Assembly: GCF_022376295.1 (NCBI RefSeq)
Contig: NZ_CP060140.1
Span: forward strand, 248,001-312,000
Origin: Nodularia sphaerocarpa UHCC 0038
GTDB lineage: Bacteria; Cyanobacteriota; Cyanobacteriia; Cyanobacteriales; Nostocaceae
Direction of reading: 5' to 3'
DNA: 64,000 nucleotides
Numbering within the stretch: position 1 is the stretch's first letter; every line of letters starts with the position of its first letter. The position numbers were made by a program, and so were the translations under genes. Shown here piece after piece: positions 27,400-35,402 of the stretch. The notes beneath the pieces were generated by a model, which saw nothing but the letters and a program-made list of their open reading frames with translations, did not search any database and had not been told where the DNA came from.

Positions 27400-28182
27400 T
27401 TAGTCAACCTTAAAAAAGATTTCATAAGAGCCTAAAAAACGTTTAATAAACCCACGAGGTAGGCTTTTAATTTGAGATTTATAAGAGGCGATCGCTTGAT
27501 TTTTCTTTTCTTGAACTGATATAGTTGAAAAACAGTAAGCTGCTGCTATATCCTGTAAATTGAGTAAAATAAATAGCGGCGCTCTCCAGAATAACCATAT
27601 AGGATATTGCAACAATTCAACTGTCATCTTATTTTCAGCAATTGCCGCTTTGACTAATTCATAAGTAGCCTCATGATCTTGATGACAATCTTTGCGGTGA
27701 GGTACATAAACCTCTTCTGGTTGATAATATCGAATCAGTTCAGCAACCTGGCAAATTGTCTGTTGTTTCTCATCAGTTTTTAAATTTTGCAAACTCCCAT
27801 CTATTTTCGCTAAAAAGTGAATTTTTGAGGCTTCTACACCTAAAATTCCTAATGCTTCTATTGCTTCTTGCTGGCGAATTTTGATCATTGTGTTTTGAGC
27901 ATTTGGATTGGAACCTGCTGCTCCTTGTCCATCTGTCAAAAACACAATTATAACTGGTATTCCCTGTTCACGCTTGTAAGCAATCATCCCCCCACAGCCA
28001 AAGGTTTCATCATCTTGATGAGGAGAAAACACCATTGCTGATTTTTGGTTAAATGCTAAAGGCTGACTTCCCCAAAGCAAAATCCATTTACACAGTAAGC
28101 TAGAGTGGATATATTGTAATTTCTCAAGCCAAGTGTTAGGAAATAACCTTTGTAAACGTTGTAGATGAGTTTTCACTGTCAT
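27400..28182 (-). CDS. PIG-L family deacetylase
   Basis: 260-residue LmbE/PIG-L zinc-dependent N-deacetylase, acting on N-acetylated sugars or related amides. The zinc motif is SPHQDDETFGCGG (PHxDDE form, about residues 52-64), and the second metal-binding segment is PHRKDCHQDH (about 160-169). I start at ATG 28182; a start nine codons upstream is also possible. Paired with the GT4 gene just downstream it suggests deacetylation of a GlcNAc-type residue during glycan assembly, an inference from context. Confidence 0.88.
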   Translation of the reverse strand: MTVKTHLQRLQRLFPNTWLEKLQYIHSSLLCKWILLWGSQPLAFNQKSAMVFSPHQDDETFGCGGMIAYKREQGIPVIIVFLTDGQGAAGSNPNAQNTMIKIRQQEAIEALGILGVEASKIHFLAKIDGSLQNLKTDEKQQTICQVAELIRYYQPEEVYVPHRKDCHQDHEATYELVKAAIAENKMTVELLQYPIWLFWRAPLFILLNLQDIAAAYCFSTISVQEKKNQAIASYKSQIKSLPRGFIKRFLGSYEIFFKVD

Positions 28183-28533
28183 AAGCACTGAGTTATTTAT
28201 AAAAAACAACCTAATTACATCGAGTTAGCAAGTTTATTTCCTCAAACTATGGTTAACTAATGACTTCGCGTAGCCGATGGATTTGGTGTAAATAATTTTA
28301 TTTTCTGTTTGCTGGATAGCCAACAGTAATTCAATTATTGCTGCTTTTAAATGAAAGTAATTTATTTTTTTGGTAAAAGGAGAAATCCTAATATAAACTA
28401 ATGTCTAATTTTCCTAAATCCTCACGCATTTTTTCTTGCTAAATGAGGTTGTTTTATGCAATAAAATTATGTAGTTTGATGCTTTTATTAACGATATAGT
28501 CACACACTAAACCGAGAAAAAATAAGACATAAA

Positions 28534-28568
28534 AACCGGATTTCTAGTTGTTTTCTAGAAATCCGGTT
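28534..28568. terminator. Perfect 14-bp inverted repeat
   Basis: Arms AACCGGATTTCTAG and CTAGAAATCCGGTT are exact complements separated by TTGTTTT. It lies far from any stop codon (about 350 bp upstream of the PIG-L start), so its role as a terminator is uncertain. It could be a mobile-repeat core or a protein-binding palindrome. Confidence 0.5.
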
Positions 28569-28714
28569 GTCATACCAATTCTTGATCAGGATGCGCCGAA
28601 TTATATGAATAATATCAGGTTCGGTTAATCACTGATAATTACAGATATTTTCAGGTAAATAGACCACGCGGTAGGGGCGCAAGGACTTGCGCCCTTACGA
28701 CTTACGCATAAGTA

Positions 28715-28882
28715 ATATCATGTCCGCATAATTAGTTATGATTCCCACAGTCATTGCACCCCACCCCTTAATCCCCACCCATATCAAAGGTTTATCCTTT
28801 TCTTCCCCCCGTTGCGGGGGGATTGAGGGGGGTGCGGGGTGGGGTTCTGGGGTTTTAATCAGTAATCAAGCGAACATGATAT
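28715..28882. mobile_element. MITE-like element with inverted ends
   Basis: Ends ATATCATGTCCGC (28715-28727) and GCGAACATGATAT (28870-28882) are inverted repeats with one mismatch, bounding 168 bp with no frame. The interior includes the 47-bp C/G-rich repeat. The structure fits a small non-autonomous element. Confidence 0.55.
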
Positions 28883-28943
28883 GACAACCCTAGCTAGTTA
28901 ACTTTATTTACGCCGACCTACTTAGTCCTCTCTGTGCTAAAGC

Positions 28944-31190
28944 TTATAGTTTCAGGCGATACACCATCACTTTGGCTTTAGCATTTTCTTCTACAAATAC
29001 GAGATATTCACCATTAGACCGCCGTACAGCACGAATCCCATAGGGGATATCAACCCAGCCACTTTCGTTTGCAACTTCTGGCCCTGGTTTTAATTTTTTC
29101 ACCAAAGCCCCTGTCTTGGCATTATATATATGTACTTCTGCGGTTTTTACGGTGACAGCAAAAACATAGTCTCCGGCTATACTCATAGCTGCGGTGGAAA
29201 TTTCGCGTTTACCAGTGGTATCGTGGGGGACTACTATCCGCCAACGAGCTGTGCTATTTCCCCGACTCCAATTGTCAAAACGCACAATTTCAGATCCCAG
29301 AACCTTGGTGTCATCACCAACTGCGGGATGATCGACTGTAAAGCCTGATAAATACATTGTATCGGTTTCTGGTAAATATTCGATGCGCCGCAAATCGCTA
29401 AAGAGGCTGGGGGTTTTTTGCTTTTGCATGGAACTATAGGTGTAGATGGGGTTTCCATGATCATCTAGTCCTTGCAAAGGATAATGTCGGATACCCTCTG
29501 TTGTTCGCACGGTTTTCCAGACATCTCCTTTACTATCTACCCACCATCCGCCAATGTAAGGATAATCTTTGCTGGTATCGTATTCACCTTTGTCAAATTT
29601 ACCGTTATTGTTGCGATCGCGCCAAATCCATTCTCCTGTTTCTGGTTGCTCCGGCGGCCAATTTCCCGGCCTTGATTTTCCCCCACCGCCATGAGTCCCC
29701 ACAAACATTCCCGCCGGAATCGCAATTTTGCCATCTGTATTGGGATTGAAGCGATAAATTTGCAGAAAGCTTTCATACATATCAGTCAGAAAAACAAAGG
29801 GTTTTCCTTGGATGCGGCGCACCCAAGTACCATCTGGGGATGTATGCAAACGTGGATCTTGGGGATATTTGAAAGGATTTAATGTGTAGGCTTTGTAAGT
29901 CCATTGCTTACCAGCCGGCTGACTATAATCCATCAAGAATTGTTCTTGTTTGGTCAATAAATTTACTCCATCACTCTTGGGGTCAGCATCAGCATTATCA
30001 ACAAACTTCAATCCTAATAATTTCCATAACAGCTTTCGCGATGATGAAAATTTGCGTAAATCTGTACCTGATTTATTGAAACCATTACTATTTACATAGA
30101 TATTACCTGCGGAATCTGTACCAACTCCAGTCAAACCGTAAAGTTTCAAATCTTTGACTTCACCAGCAACACCACCAAAAATTCCCCCCTGGCTACCCAA
30201 AGTAGCAACCTGTACTGGCTGATTTTTAATTTGGTAAATCAGCACTTGCTGACGAGGACCATTTTCTGCTACTAAAAGTCTATCTTGAGGATCAACTGCG
30301 ATCGCACTTGGTTCGACAATATTAGATATCTCTTGGGGTAACTGCTTTCCTTCCGGGGAATAATGCCGAATCTTCGCAGGATTACTACCATTTTTGTTTT
30401 GAATAATCCACAGATTGCCTTTTTTATCCACAGTTATCGCCCCCGGATTAGCAACAGTAAAGCTGCGGAGTTCCTTCATGGTTTCACTGTTGTAGACACG
30501 CAGGCGATTAGCAGCAGCATCACTGACATATAACTCATTTCCCCTCGTTGCTAATCCAGTAACTCCACTGTTATTACTGACAATTAACATACTTTTATCC
30601 CAACCTCTTCCTTCCGCAAAAGGTGCAGATTTACCGGATAAGTCATAGCGTCTGACGCAATACCAATTTGTCCCTTCTGAGGGATAATCTTGATCTTTCC
30701 TATTAACATGACCTTGGCGGATGGCAATATAAACATATTTATTATTTGCCGTTACAGCTTGTCCACCAGTACGACTCCAGCCGTGGGTATCACTCAATTT
30801 ACCGATGACATTGCCATCTTTATATATTCCGGCTTCTCTGCCAGCTTCATCCCAAATGCTATTAGTATAAACTGTGCCATTGGGTGCAACATACATAGCC
30901 TCAATATTATTTTGTACCCATTTCTCTCCACCACCAAATGTATTACCAATCCAAGAGGTTTGATATGTGGGTTGAGGTGTTTTACTGTTAGCATTATCAT
31001 TGGAAACCCCAAGGGCAGTAAAAATTCCGGCAATAGCTACCAGCAGGATAAAATTTACAACTTTTAATCTCTGAAAAGTTAGATTTCGTGATAGCCTCTG
31101 GATGTATTGATTAAAATTTTGATAAATTTCTCTAAATTTCTGTGTTAGTCTATTTCGCATATTATTGTCAGCGTTTATGATTAATGGCAT
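28944..31190 (-). CDS. Large exported propeller-like protein with EF-hand loop
   Basis: 748-residue protein with one N-terminal membrane segment (VVNFILLVAIAGIFTAL, about 44-60), so probably an anchored extracytoplasmic protein. The rest resembles NHL/SMP-30 style propellers: repeated strands such as VTGLATRGNELYVSD, PGAITVDKKGNLWII, PSAIAVDPQDRLLVAENG and VGTDSAGNIYVNSNG. A canonical 12-residue EF-hand loop, DRNNNGKFDKGE, is at 525-536. No catalytic motif is recognised. It lies between glycosyltransferase genes, so a role at the cell surface is plausible. A start at residue 11 is an alternative. Confidence 0.75.
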   Translation of the reverse strand: MPLIINADNNMRNRLTQKFREIYQNFNQYIQRLSRNLTFQRLKVVNFILLVAIAGIFTALGVSNDNANSKTPQPTYQTSWIGNTFGGGEKWVQNNIEAMYVAPNGTVYTNSIWDEAGREAGIYKDGNVIGKLSDTHGWSRTGGQAVTANNKYVYIAIRQGHVNRKDQDYPSEGTNWYCVRRYDLSGKSAPFAEGRGWDKSMLIVSNNSGVTGLATRGNELYVSDAAANRLRVYNSETMKELRSFTVANPGAITVDKKGNLWIIQNKNGSNPAKIRHYSPEGKQLPQEISNIVEPSAIAVDPQDRLLVAENGPRQQVLIYQIKNQPVQVATLGSQGGIFGGVAGEVKDLKLYGLTGVGTDSAGNIYVNSNGFNKSGTDLRKFSSSRKLLWKLLGLKFVDNADADPKSDGVNLLTKQEQFLMDYSQPAGKQWTYKAYTLNPFKYPQDPRLHTSPDGTWVRRIQGKPFVFLTDMYESFLQIYRFNPNTDGKIAIPAGMFVGTHGGGGKSRPGNWPPEQPETGEWIWRDRNNNGKFDKGEYDTSKDYPYIGGWWVDSKGDVWKTVRTTEGIRHYPLQGLDDHGNPIYTYSSMQKQKTPSLFSDLRRIEYLPETDTMYLSGFTVDHPAVGDDTKVLGSEIVRFDNWSRGNSTARWRIVVPHDTTGKREISTAAMSIAGDYVFAVTVKTAEVHIYNAKTGALVKKLKPGPEVANESGWVDIPYGIRAVRRSNGEYLVFVEENAKAKVMVYRLKL

Positions 31191-31207
31191 TCAGTGCCTG
31201 GAATTGA

Positions 31208-31384
31208 AGAGGATGTTTGAAAAGTTTTGGGCGAATATAATTCGCTACTACACAAGCAAAGTCCGCCTCCGCGGACTAACACAAAATAAAGATTTTTAAC
31301 CCAGGTCGCTGGGTTTTGTCTGGATGGTTCCGCGACTTACAGTCGCCAAGGCGAGTAATAAATTAGACTTTTCAAACACCCTCT
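31208..31384. mobile_element. Hairpin MITE family, copy A
   Basis: 177-bp element with about 20-bp terminal inverted repeats (left AGAGGATGTTTGAAAAGTTT, right ACTTTTCAAACACCCTCT). Inside are three stem-loops: AGTCCGC/GCGGACT, AACCCAG/CTGGGTT and GCGACT/AGTCGC. Related copies lie at 41921, 52531 and 54790. Confidence 0.8.
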
Positions 31385-32052
31385 AAGACAAACAATCACC
31401 AAAAACTTGAATTTTAAGTAAAAGACTACATAAAATTAGCTATATTTTGACTGCAAATTCAAATGTGTATGCTCTGAAGTTTCAAGTAAACGCCAATGCT
31501 GAAATCTTAACAATCCTCAAATGTTTTCCTGTAGATTTTAAATTCTTGCTTTTGTCAGGAATGTTATATTTATCTGCACCCAGCTTCAGCTTTGATATTT
31601 ACTCATTTGCTTTTGCTGATCATATAATTTAATCATAAAAAATTGTGCGGTAAATTTTCCTTTTTACTAAAAATTTACCAAAAAAACATATAATTTTCAT
31701 TTAATGTCAATGATTTAAACTTGTAATTAGTTTAATGTATTAATATTGACCTTTTATAGATCAAAACTTGTAAAGTTTAATACAAAAGCTATTTGTAGAT
31801 TAACCACACAGTAATTTGAATAATGCCACTAAGAAAACACAGGTATTGACAGGGTAATATAAATAGTTTATAAATTATTGTTTTCTGAAAATATCTACAG
31901 AGGATGATGTAAAAATTACTGATTCTGTTGATCATGAGCGGATATAAGTATTAGCAGCATTAATTAATTTACGGCTGACTTCAAAAAGCAGTGATTGAGC
32001 TTGGTATGAAAGTAAATATATGCAGGCTCAATACATTATAGGAGCTAAGTAA
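31385..32052. other. A+T-rich upstream region, no gene seen
   Basis: About 670 bp between copy A of the hairpin element and the GT4 gene. It is strongly A+T-rich, with no repeat of the families seen elsewhere and no RNA gene that I can recognise. A 61-codon frame at its left end does not look coding. It presumably carries the promoter of the glycosyltransferase pair. Confidence 0.5.
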
Positions 32053-33222
32053 GTGGAAGGTAAAAAAGAAAATTTTAATTCAATATCGGCATCCATTCTC
32101 ACCCTGGGAATAGGTTGGTTTCCCAAAACTCCCGGCGGATTAGAAAGGTACATTTATGATCTAACTCATAAATTAGCAGCCAATCAAGACGAAATAGAAC
32201 TATGTGGAGTTGGTTTACCAGAAACTGAATTAAATTTGCCAATGAAGCTGACTAATTTGGCTGATCCAGATCAAGCAATTTGGCAACGACTGGGATCTAT
32301 TCGTCACAGATTTAAGAAAACACGCGTCAGCAAACCAGATGCAATTAATCTGCATTTTGCATTATATAGCTTTCCTATTTTGGATCTTCTGCCCAAAGGT
32401 GTACCCATAACTTTTAACTTTCATGGCCCTTGGGCTGCTGAAAGTCAGCAGGAAACAGTTAGTAATCAACTCGGTCTTTTTCTCAAGCGACGGCTAATAG
32501 AACAAACCACTTATAATCGCTGCGATCGCTTTATTGTTCTTAGTAAAGCATTTGGTAATATTTTACATCAACAGTATCAAATACCTTGGAGCAAAATTAA
32601 TATTATCCCTGGAGGAGTAAATATTAATTGGTTTAAAGCCAATTTATCACGCCAAGCAGCCCGCCAGCAGCTAGACTGGCCGGAAAATCGCCGCATATTA
32701 TTTACATCCCGTCGCTTAGTGCAGCGAGTTGGTATTGACAAATTACTACAGGCGCTGGTGATCATTAAGCCACAAGTTCCTGATGTTTGGCTAGCGATCG
32801 CAGGTCGTGGTCATCTACAAGCTACACTACAACAACAGGTTAAAGAATTAGGGTTAGAAGACAACGTAAAATTTTTAGGTTTTCTCCCTGATGCACAATT
32901 ACCCCTAGCTTACCAAGCTGCTGAATTAACAGTTATGCCCAGCCAATGTTTTGAAGGGTTTGGATTAGCAATTATTGAATCTTTAGCTTGTGGTACTCCA
33001 GTTTTATGTACCCCAATTGGGGGAATGCCAGAAATTTTATCATCATTTTCCCCAGATTTAATTACTACTTCTGCCGAAGCCTCAGCTATTGCTGAAAAAT
33101 TAGCACAAATACTTTTGGGCAACTTATCAATTCCTTCACGATCAGCCTGCCGTGAGTATGCAGTTAATAACTTTGATTGGCAACATATAACTCAGCAAGT
33201 GCGGCAGGTTCTCTTAGCTTGA
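32053..33222 (+). CDS. Glycosyltransferase family 4 protein
   Basis: 389-residue GT-B enzyme. The acceptor domain carries the glycine-rich GWFPKTPGGLERYIYDL near the N-terminus. The donor domain has RRLVQRVGIDKLLQAL, AGRGHLQATLQQQ, FLGFLPDAQLPLAYQAAELT and the catalytic-site PSQCFEGFGLAIIESLACG. It starts at GTG 32053, with AGGAG ten bases upstream. A second GT4 gene follows after 50 bp in the same direction, suggesting sequential sugar additions to one glycan. Sugar specificity is unknown. Confidence 0.9.
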   Translation: MEGKKENFNSISASILTLGIGWFPKTPGGLERYIYDLTHKLAANQDEIELCGVGLPETELNLPMKLTNLADPDQAIWQRLGSIRHRFKKTRVSKPDAINLHFALYSFPILDLLPKGVPITFNFHGPWAAESQQETVSNQLGLFLKRRLIEQTTYNRCDRFIVLSKAFGNILHQQYQIPWSKINIIPGGVNINWFKANLSRQAARQQLDWPENRRILFTSRRLVQRVGIDKLLQALVIIKPQVPDVWLAIAGRGHLQATLQQQVKELGLEDNVKFLGFLPDAQLPLAYQAAELTVMPSQCFEGFGLAIIESLACGTPVLCTPIGGMPEILSSFSPDLITTSAEASAIAEKLAQILLGNLSIPSRSACREYAVNNFDWQHITQQVRQVLLA

Positions 33223-33272
33223 TGTCGCTGCTTCACAATTGCCTGTCAAGTAAAACCCAATAAATATCATAT

Positions 33273-34430
33273 ATGAAAATTCTGTTTTTAGACCAAAGTG
33301 GTAAACCTGGTGGTGCGGAATTGTGTTTAATAGATATTGCTAAACCATATCGCGATCGCGCTTTAGTAGGCTTGTTCGCAGATGGTGATTTTAGAAAGTT
33401 ACTACAGCAGCATCAGATCCCAGTAGAAGTTTTCGCAACTCAACTAATTCAAGTTCGCAAACAAAGCAATTTTCTGCAATCTTTGGCGAGTGTCAGACAA
33501 CTTGTACCACTATTAGCGAAAGTGGTACACACAGCTAAAAAATATGATGTCATCTACGCCAACACCCAAAAAGCCTTAGTTATCGGCGCATTGGCAAGTT
33601 TTTTAGCCCGTCGTCCTTTGGTTTATCATTTACATGATATTCTTTCTTCAGAACACTTTAGCCAAACTAACCTGCGAATTGCCGTTACTTTAGCAAATCG
33701 TTTTGCTTCATTAGTAATTGCTAATTCTCAAGCTAGTCAAACAGCCTTTATCCAAGCAGGAGGAAATGCAAAACTCACAGAAATTGTGTATAATGGTTTT
33801 GAGTGCCAAAATTATCAAACTTCTGCATCGGAAGTTAAAGAATTACAGCAACAGTTAGGGCTAGAAGGAAAATTTGTAGTTGGACACTTTAGCCGGCTTG
33901 CACCTTGGAAAGGTCAACATATTTTAATTGCAGCTTTGTCTGAATGTCCCCCAGAAGTGACAGTAATTTTAGTTGGTGATGCGCTGTTTGGCGAACAAGA
34001 TTATGTGCAGCAATTGCATGAACAAGTTGCACAGTTGAAATTAGAAAACCGGGTGAAGTTTTTAGGATTTCGGGCAGATGTTCCCCAGTTAATGGCGGCT
34101 TGTGACTTGGTAGCGCATACCTCAACAGCCCCAGAACCCTTTGGGAGAGTGATTGTTGAGGCGATGCTATGCGGTAAGCCTGTGGTGGCTGCTAAGGCTG
34201 GGGGGGCGATGGAATTAGTGGAACATGGCGTTAATGGTTTTCTGGTGACACCTGGTGAAATTGCGGAATTGGCAGAGGTGATTAATACTTGTGTTGCAGA
34301 ACGAGAAATGACTGCAACTATCGCCAATCATGGAAGAGCGATCGCTTGTCAGCGTTTTGATATAGTAGCCATTAATCAGCAAATTGCTCAACTATTAAAT
34401 CAGTTATCAGTGAACAGATTTAACAGGTGA
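33273..34430 (+). CDS. Glycosyltransferase family 4 protein
   Basis: 385-residue GT-B glycosyltransferase. N-terminus FLDQSGKPGGAELCLIDIA has the donor-loop glycine pair. The C-terminal domain has HFSRLAPWKGQHILIAAL, VGDALFGEQDYVQQL, FLGFRADVPQLMAACDLV and PEPFGRVIVEAMLCGKPVVA. It forms a tandem pair with the upstream GT4. Its stop codon (TGA ending at 34430) directly abuts the stop of the convergent gene (starting at 34431), so no space remains for a terminator between them. Confidence 0.9.
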   Translation: MKILFLDQSGKPGGAELCLIDIAKPYRDRALVGLFADGDFRKLLQQHQIPVEVFATQLIQVRKQSNFLQSLASVRQLVPLLAKVVHTAKKYDVIYANTQKALVIGALASFLARRPLVYHLHDILSSEHFSQTNLRIAVTLANRFASLVIANSQASQTAFIQAGGNAKLTEIVYNGFECQNYQTSASEVKELQQQLGLEGKFVVGHFSRLAPWKGQHILIAALSECPPEVTVILVGDALFGEQDYVQQLHEQVAQLKLENRVKFLGFRADVPQLMAACDLVAHTSTAPEPFGRVIVEAMLCGKPVVAAKAGGAMELVEHGVNGFLVTPGEIAELAEVINTCVAEREMTATIANHGRAIACQRFDIVAINQQIAQLLNQLSVNRFNR

Positions 34431-34802
34431 CTACAAACCGACTAATTCACGAGATTCAAAGTCAGTGAGTTGATGGGCGATCGCTAATCTGGCTGATAAT
34501 TTAGCTACACTAAACTGGTTACGCAGATATTCTAAATGAGCGATCGCATGGGCTTTTTCCCCAGTTAAGCGAATCTGAGTATCCATAGCCTGTTGATATT
34601 CTGGATTCACCAGCAGAACTTCAAAGCGACGGGCTTTGCGTTGAGCATCATTTTTCAAATCCATATCAAAAGCAGCAGCGCGATCCGCATTACCTTCAAA
34701 TCGATCAACCTGCTGCTGTACCGCCATCAACTGAGAATCTATTTCATTCACCCGTTGGGCAGCTTGAGCGATTGCAGTGGGATAATGACTTAGTTCTTCC
34801 AT
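34431..34802 (-). CDS. Hypothetical helical protein
   Basis: 123-residue protein predicted to be almost entirely helical. Heptad-like runs (AAQRVNEIDSQLMAVQQQVD; TGEKAHAIAHLEYLRNQFS) suggest a coiled coil. It has no signal peptide and no family I recognise. I start at ATG 34802, behind GAGGA; a GTG one codon upstream is in frame. It is downstream of another small gene on the same strand, 45 bp away, and the two may be co-transcribed. Confidence 0.65.
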   Translation of the reverse strand: MEELSHYPTAIAQAAQRVNEIDSQLMAVQQQVDRFEGNADRAAAFDMDLKNDAQRKARRFEVLLVNPEYQQAMDTQIRLTGEKAHAIAHLEYLRNQFSVAKLSARLAIAHQLTDFESRELVGL

Positions 34803-34847
34803 CACATCATTTTCCTCATAAAAAAAATACTCCCTACTCCCTATTTT

Positions 34848-35132
34848 TTACGCCGCTTCTCTCAATTGTGAAGGGATATTGACTTCTGGGAATTGCAGCG
34901 AAACTTGTTCAGAAGGCGGCGCGGCGGCTTGTTCTAAAATTTTTACTTCGATATTCACACTCACTAAATAATTACCAGTGTCAGTACCAACAGCTTCAGC
35001 GATTAATTTAGCAATATCCGGGCGTTTCGCAGTCAGTGGGTCACGTAAAATACATTGATCCCATTCGTGCTTCGCAGTCGGATTGAGGTTGAGAATATAA
35101 TGCTTGATCATGGGACTAACTCTTAAATCCAT
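34848..35132 (-). CDS. Hypothetical small protein
   Basis: 94-residue (or 87 from the inner ATG at 35111, MIKHYILNLNPTAKHEWD) soluble protein of unknown family. The sequence has a Leu/Asn-rich start, an Ala-rich helix (PDIAKLIAEAVG) and a beta strand (GNYLVSVNIEVKIL), then a Pro-rich tail. Both candidate starts have an AAGAG upstream. The frame and codon use look genuine, and it sits 45 bp ahead of the helical protein gene. No function assigned. Confidence 0.55.
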   Translation of the reverse strand: MDLRVSPMIKHYILNLNPTAKHEWDQCILRDPLTAKRPDIAKLIAEAVGTDTGNYLVSVNIEVKILEQAAAPPSEQVSLQFPEVNIPSQLREAA

Positions 35133-35248
35133 CTTCGTGAACTCTTTGACAGAGCCGTTTTGCTCTTCACTAGGCTTTGTGAGCGCTATAATTCATTATA
35201 GTACAAATGTTCTTGTATGGCAATAGGCTATTTGCTGGACATTGGCAC

Positions 35249-35402
35249 TAATGACCAATGACCAATGACCAATGACCAATGACCAATGACCAATGACCAA
35301 TGACCAATGACCAATGACCAATGACCAATGACCAATGACCAATGACCAATGACCAATGACCAATGACCAATGACTAATGACTAATGACTAATGACTAATG
35401 AC
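35249..35402. repeat. Heptamer array of about 22 units
   Basis: Unbroken array of 7-base units, mostly AATGACC with AATGACT at both ends. Read on the minus strand, its rightmost unit supplies the TAG stop of the MscS gene. Shorter arrays of the reverse form (ATTAGTC, ATTGGTC) lie at 55476-55540 and 57286-57312. Confidence 0.95.

Larger units (their letters stand above)
28210..28943. repeat. Gene-free repeat region left of the propeller gene
   Basis: Contains a perfect 14-bp-stem hairpin (28534-28568), a 168-bp element with inverted ends (28715-28882) that carries the C/G-rich 47-bp repeat (28788-28834), and a 38-base sequence (28887-28924) that is the exact reverse complement of 57246-57283. 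No coding frame is supported. Confidence 0.75.

Noticed and set aside
31447..31632. 61-codon plus-strand frame
   Set aside because: Phe/Leu/Ser-rich translation of A+T-rich intergenic DNA without a start context.
35249..35402. Possible CRISPR array
   Set aside because: Units are 7 bases with no spacers; it is a simple tandem heptamer repeat.
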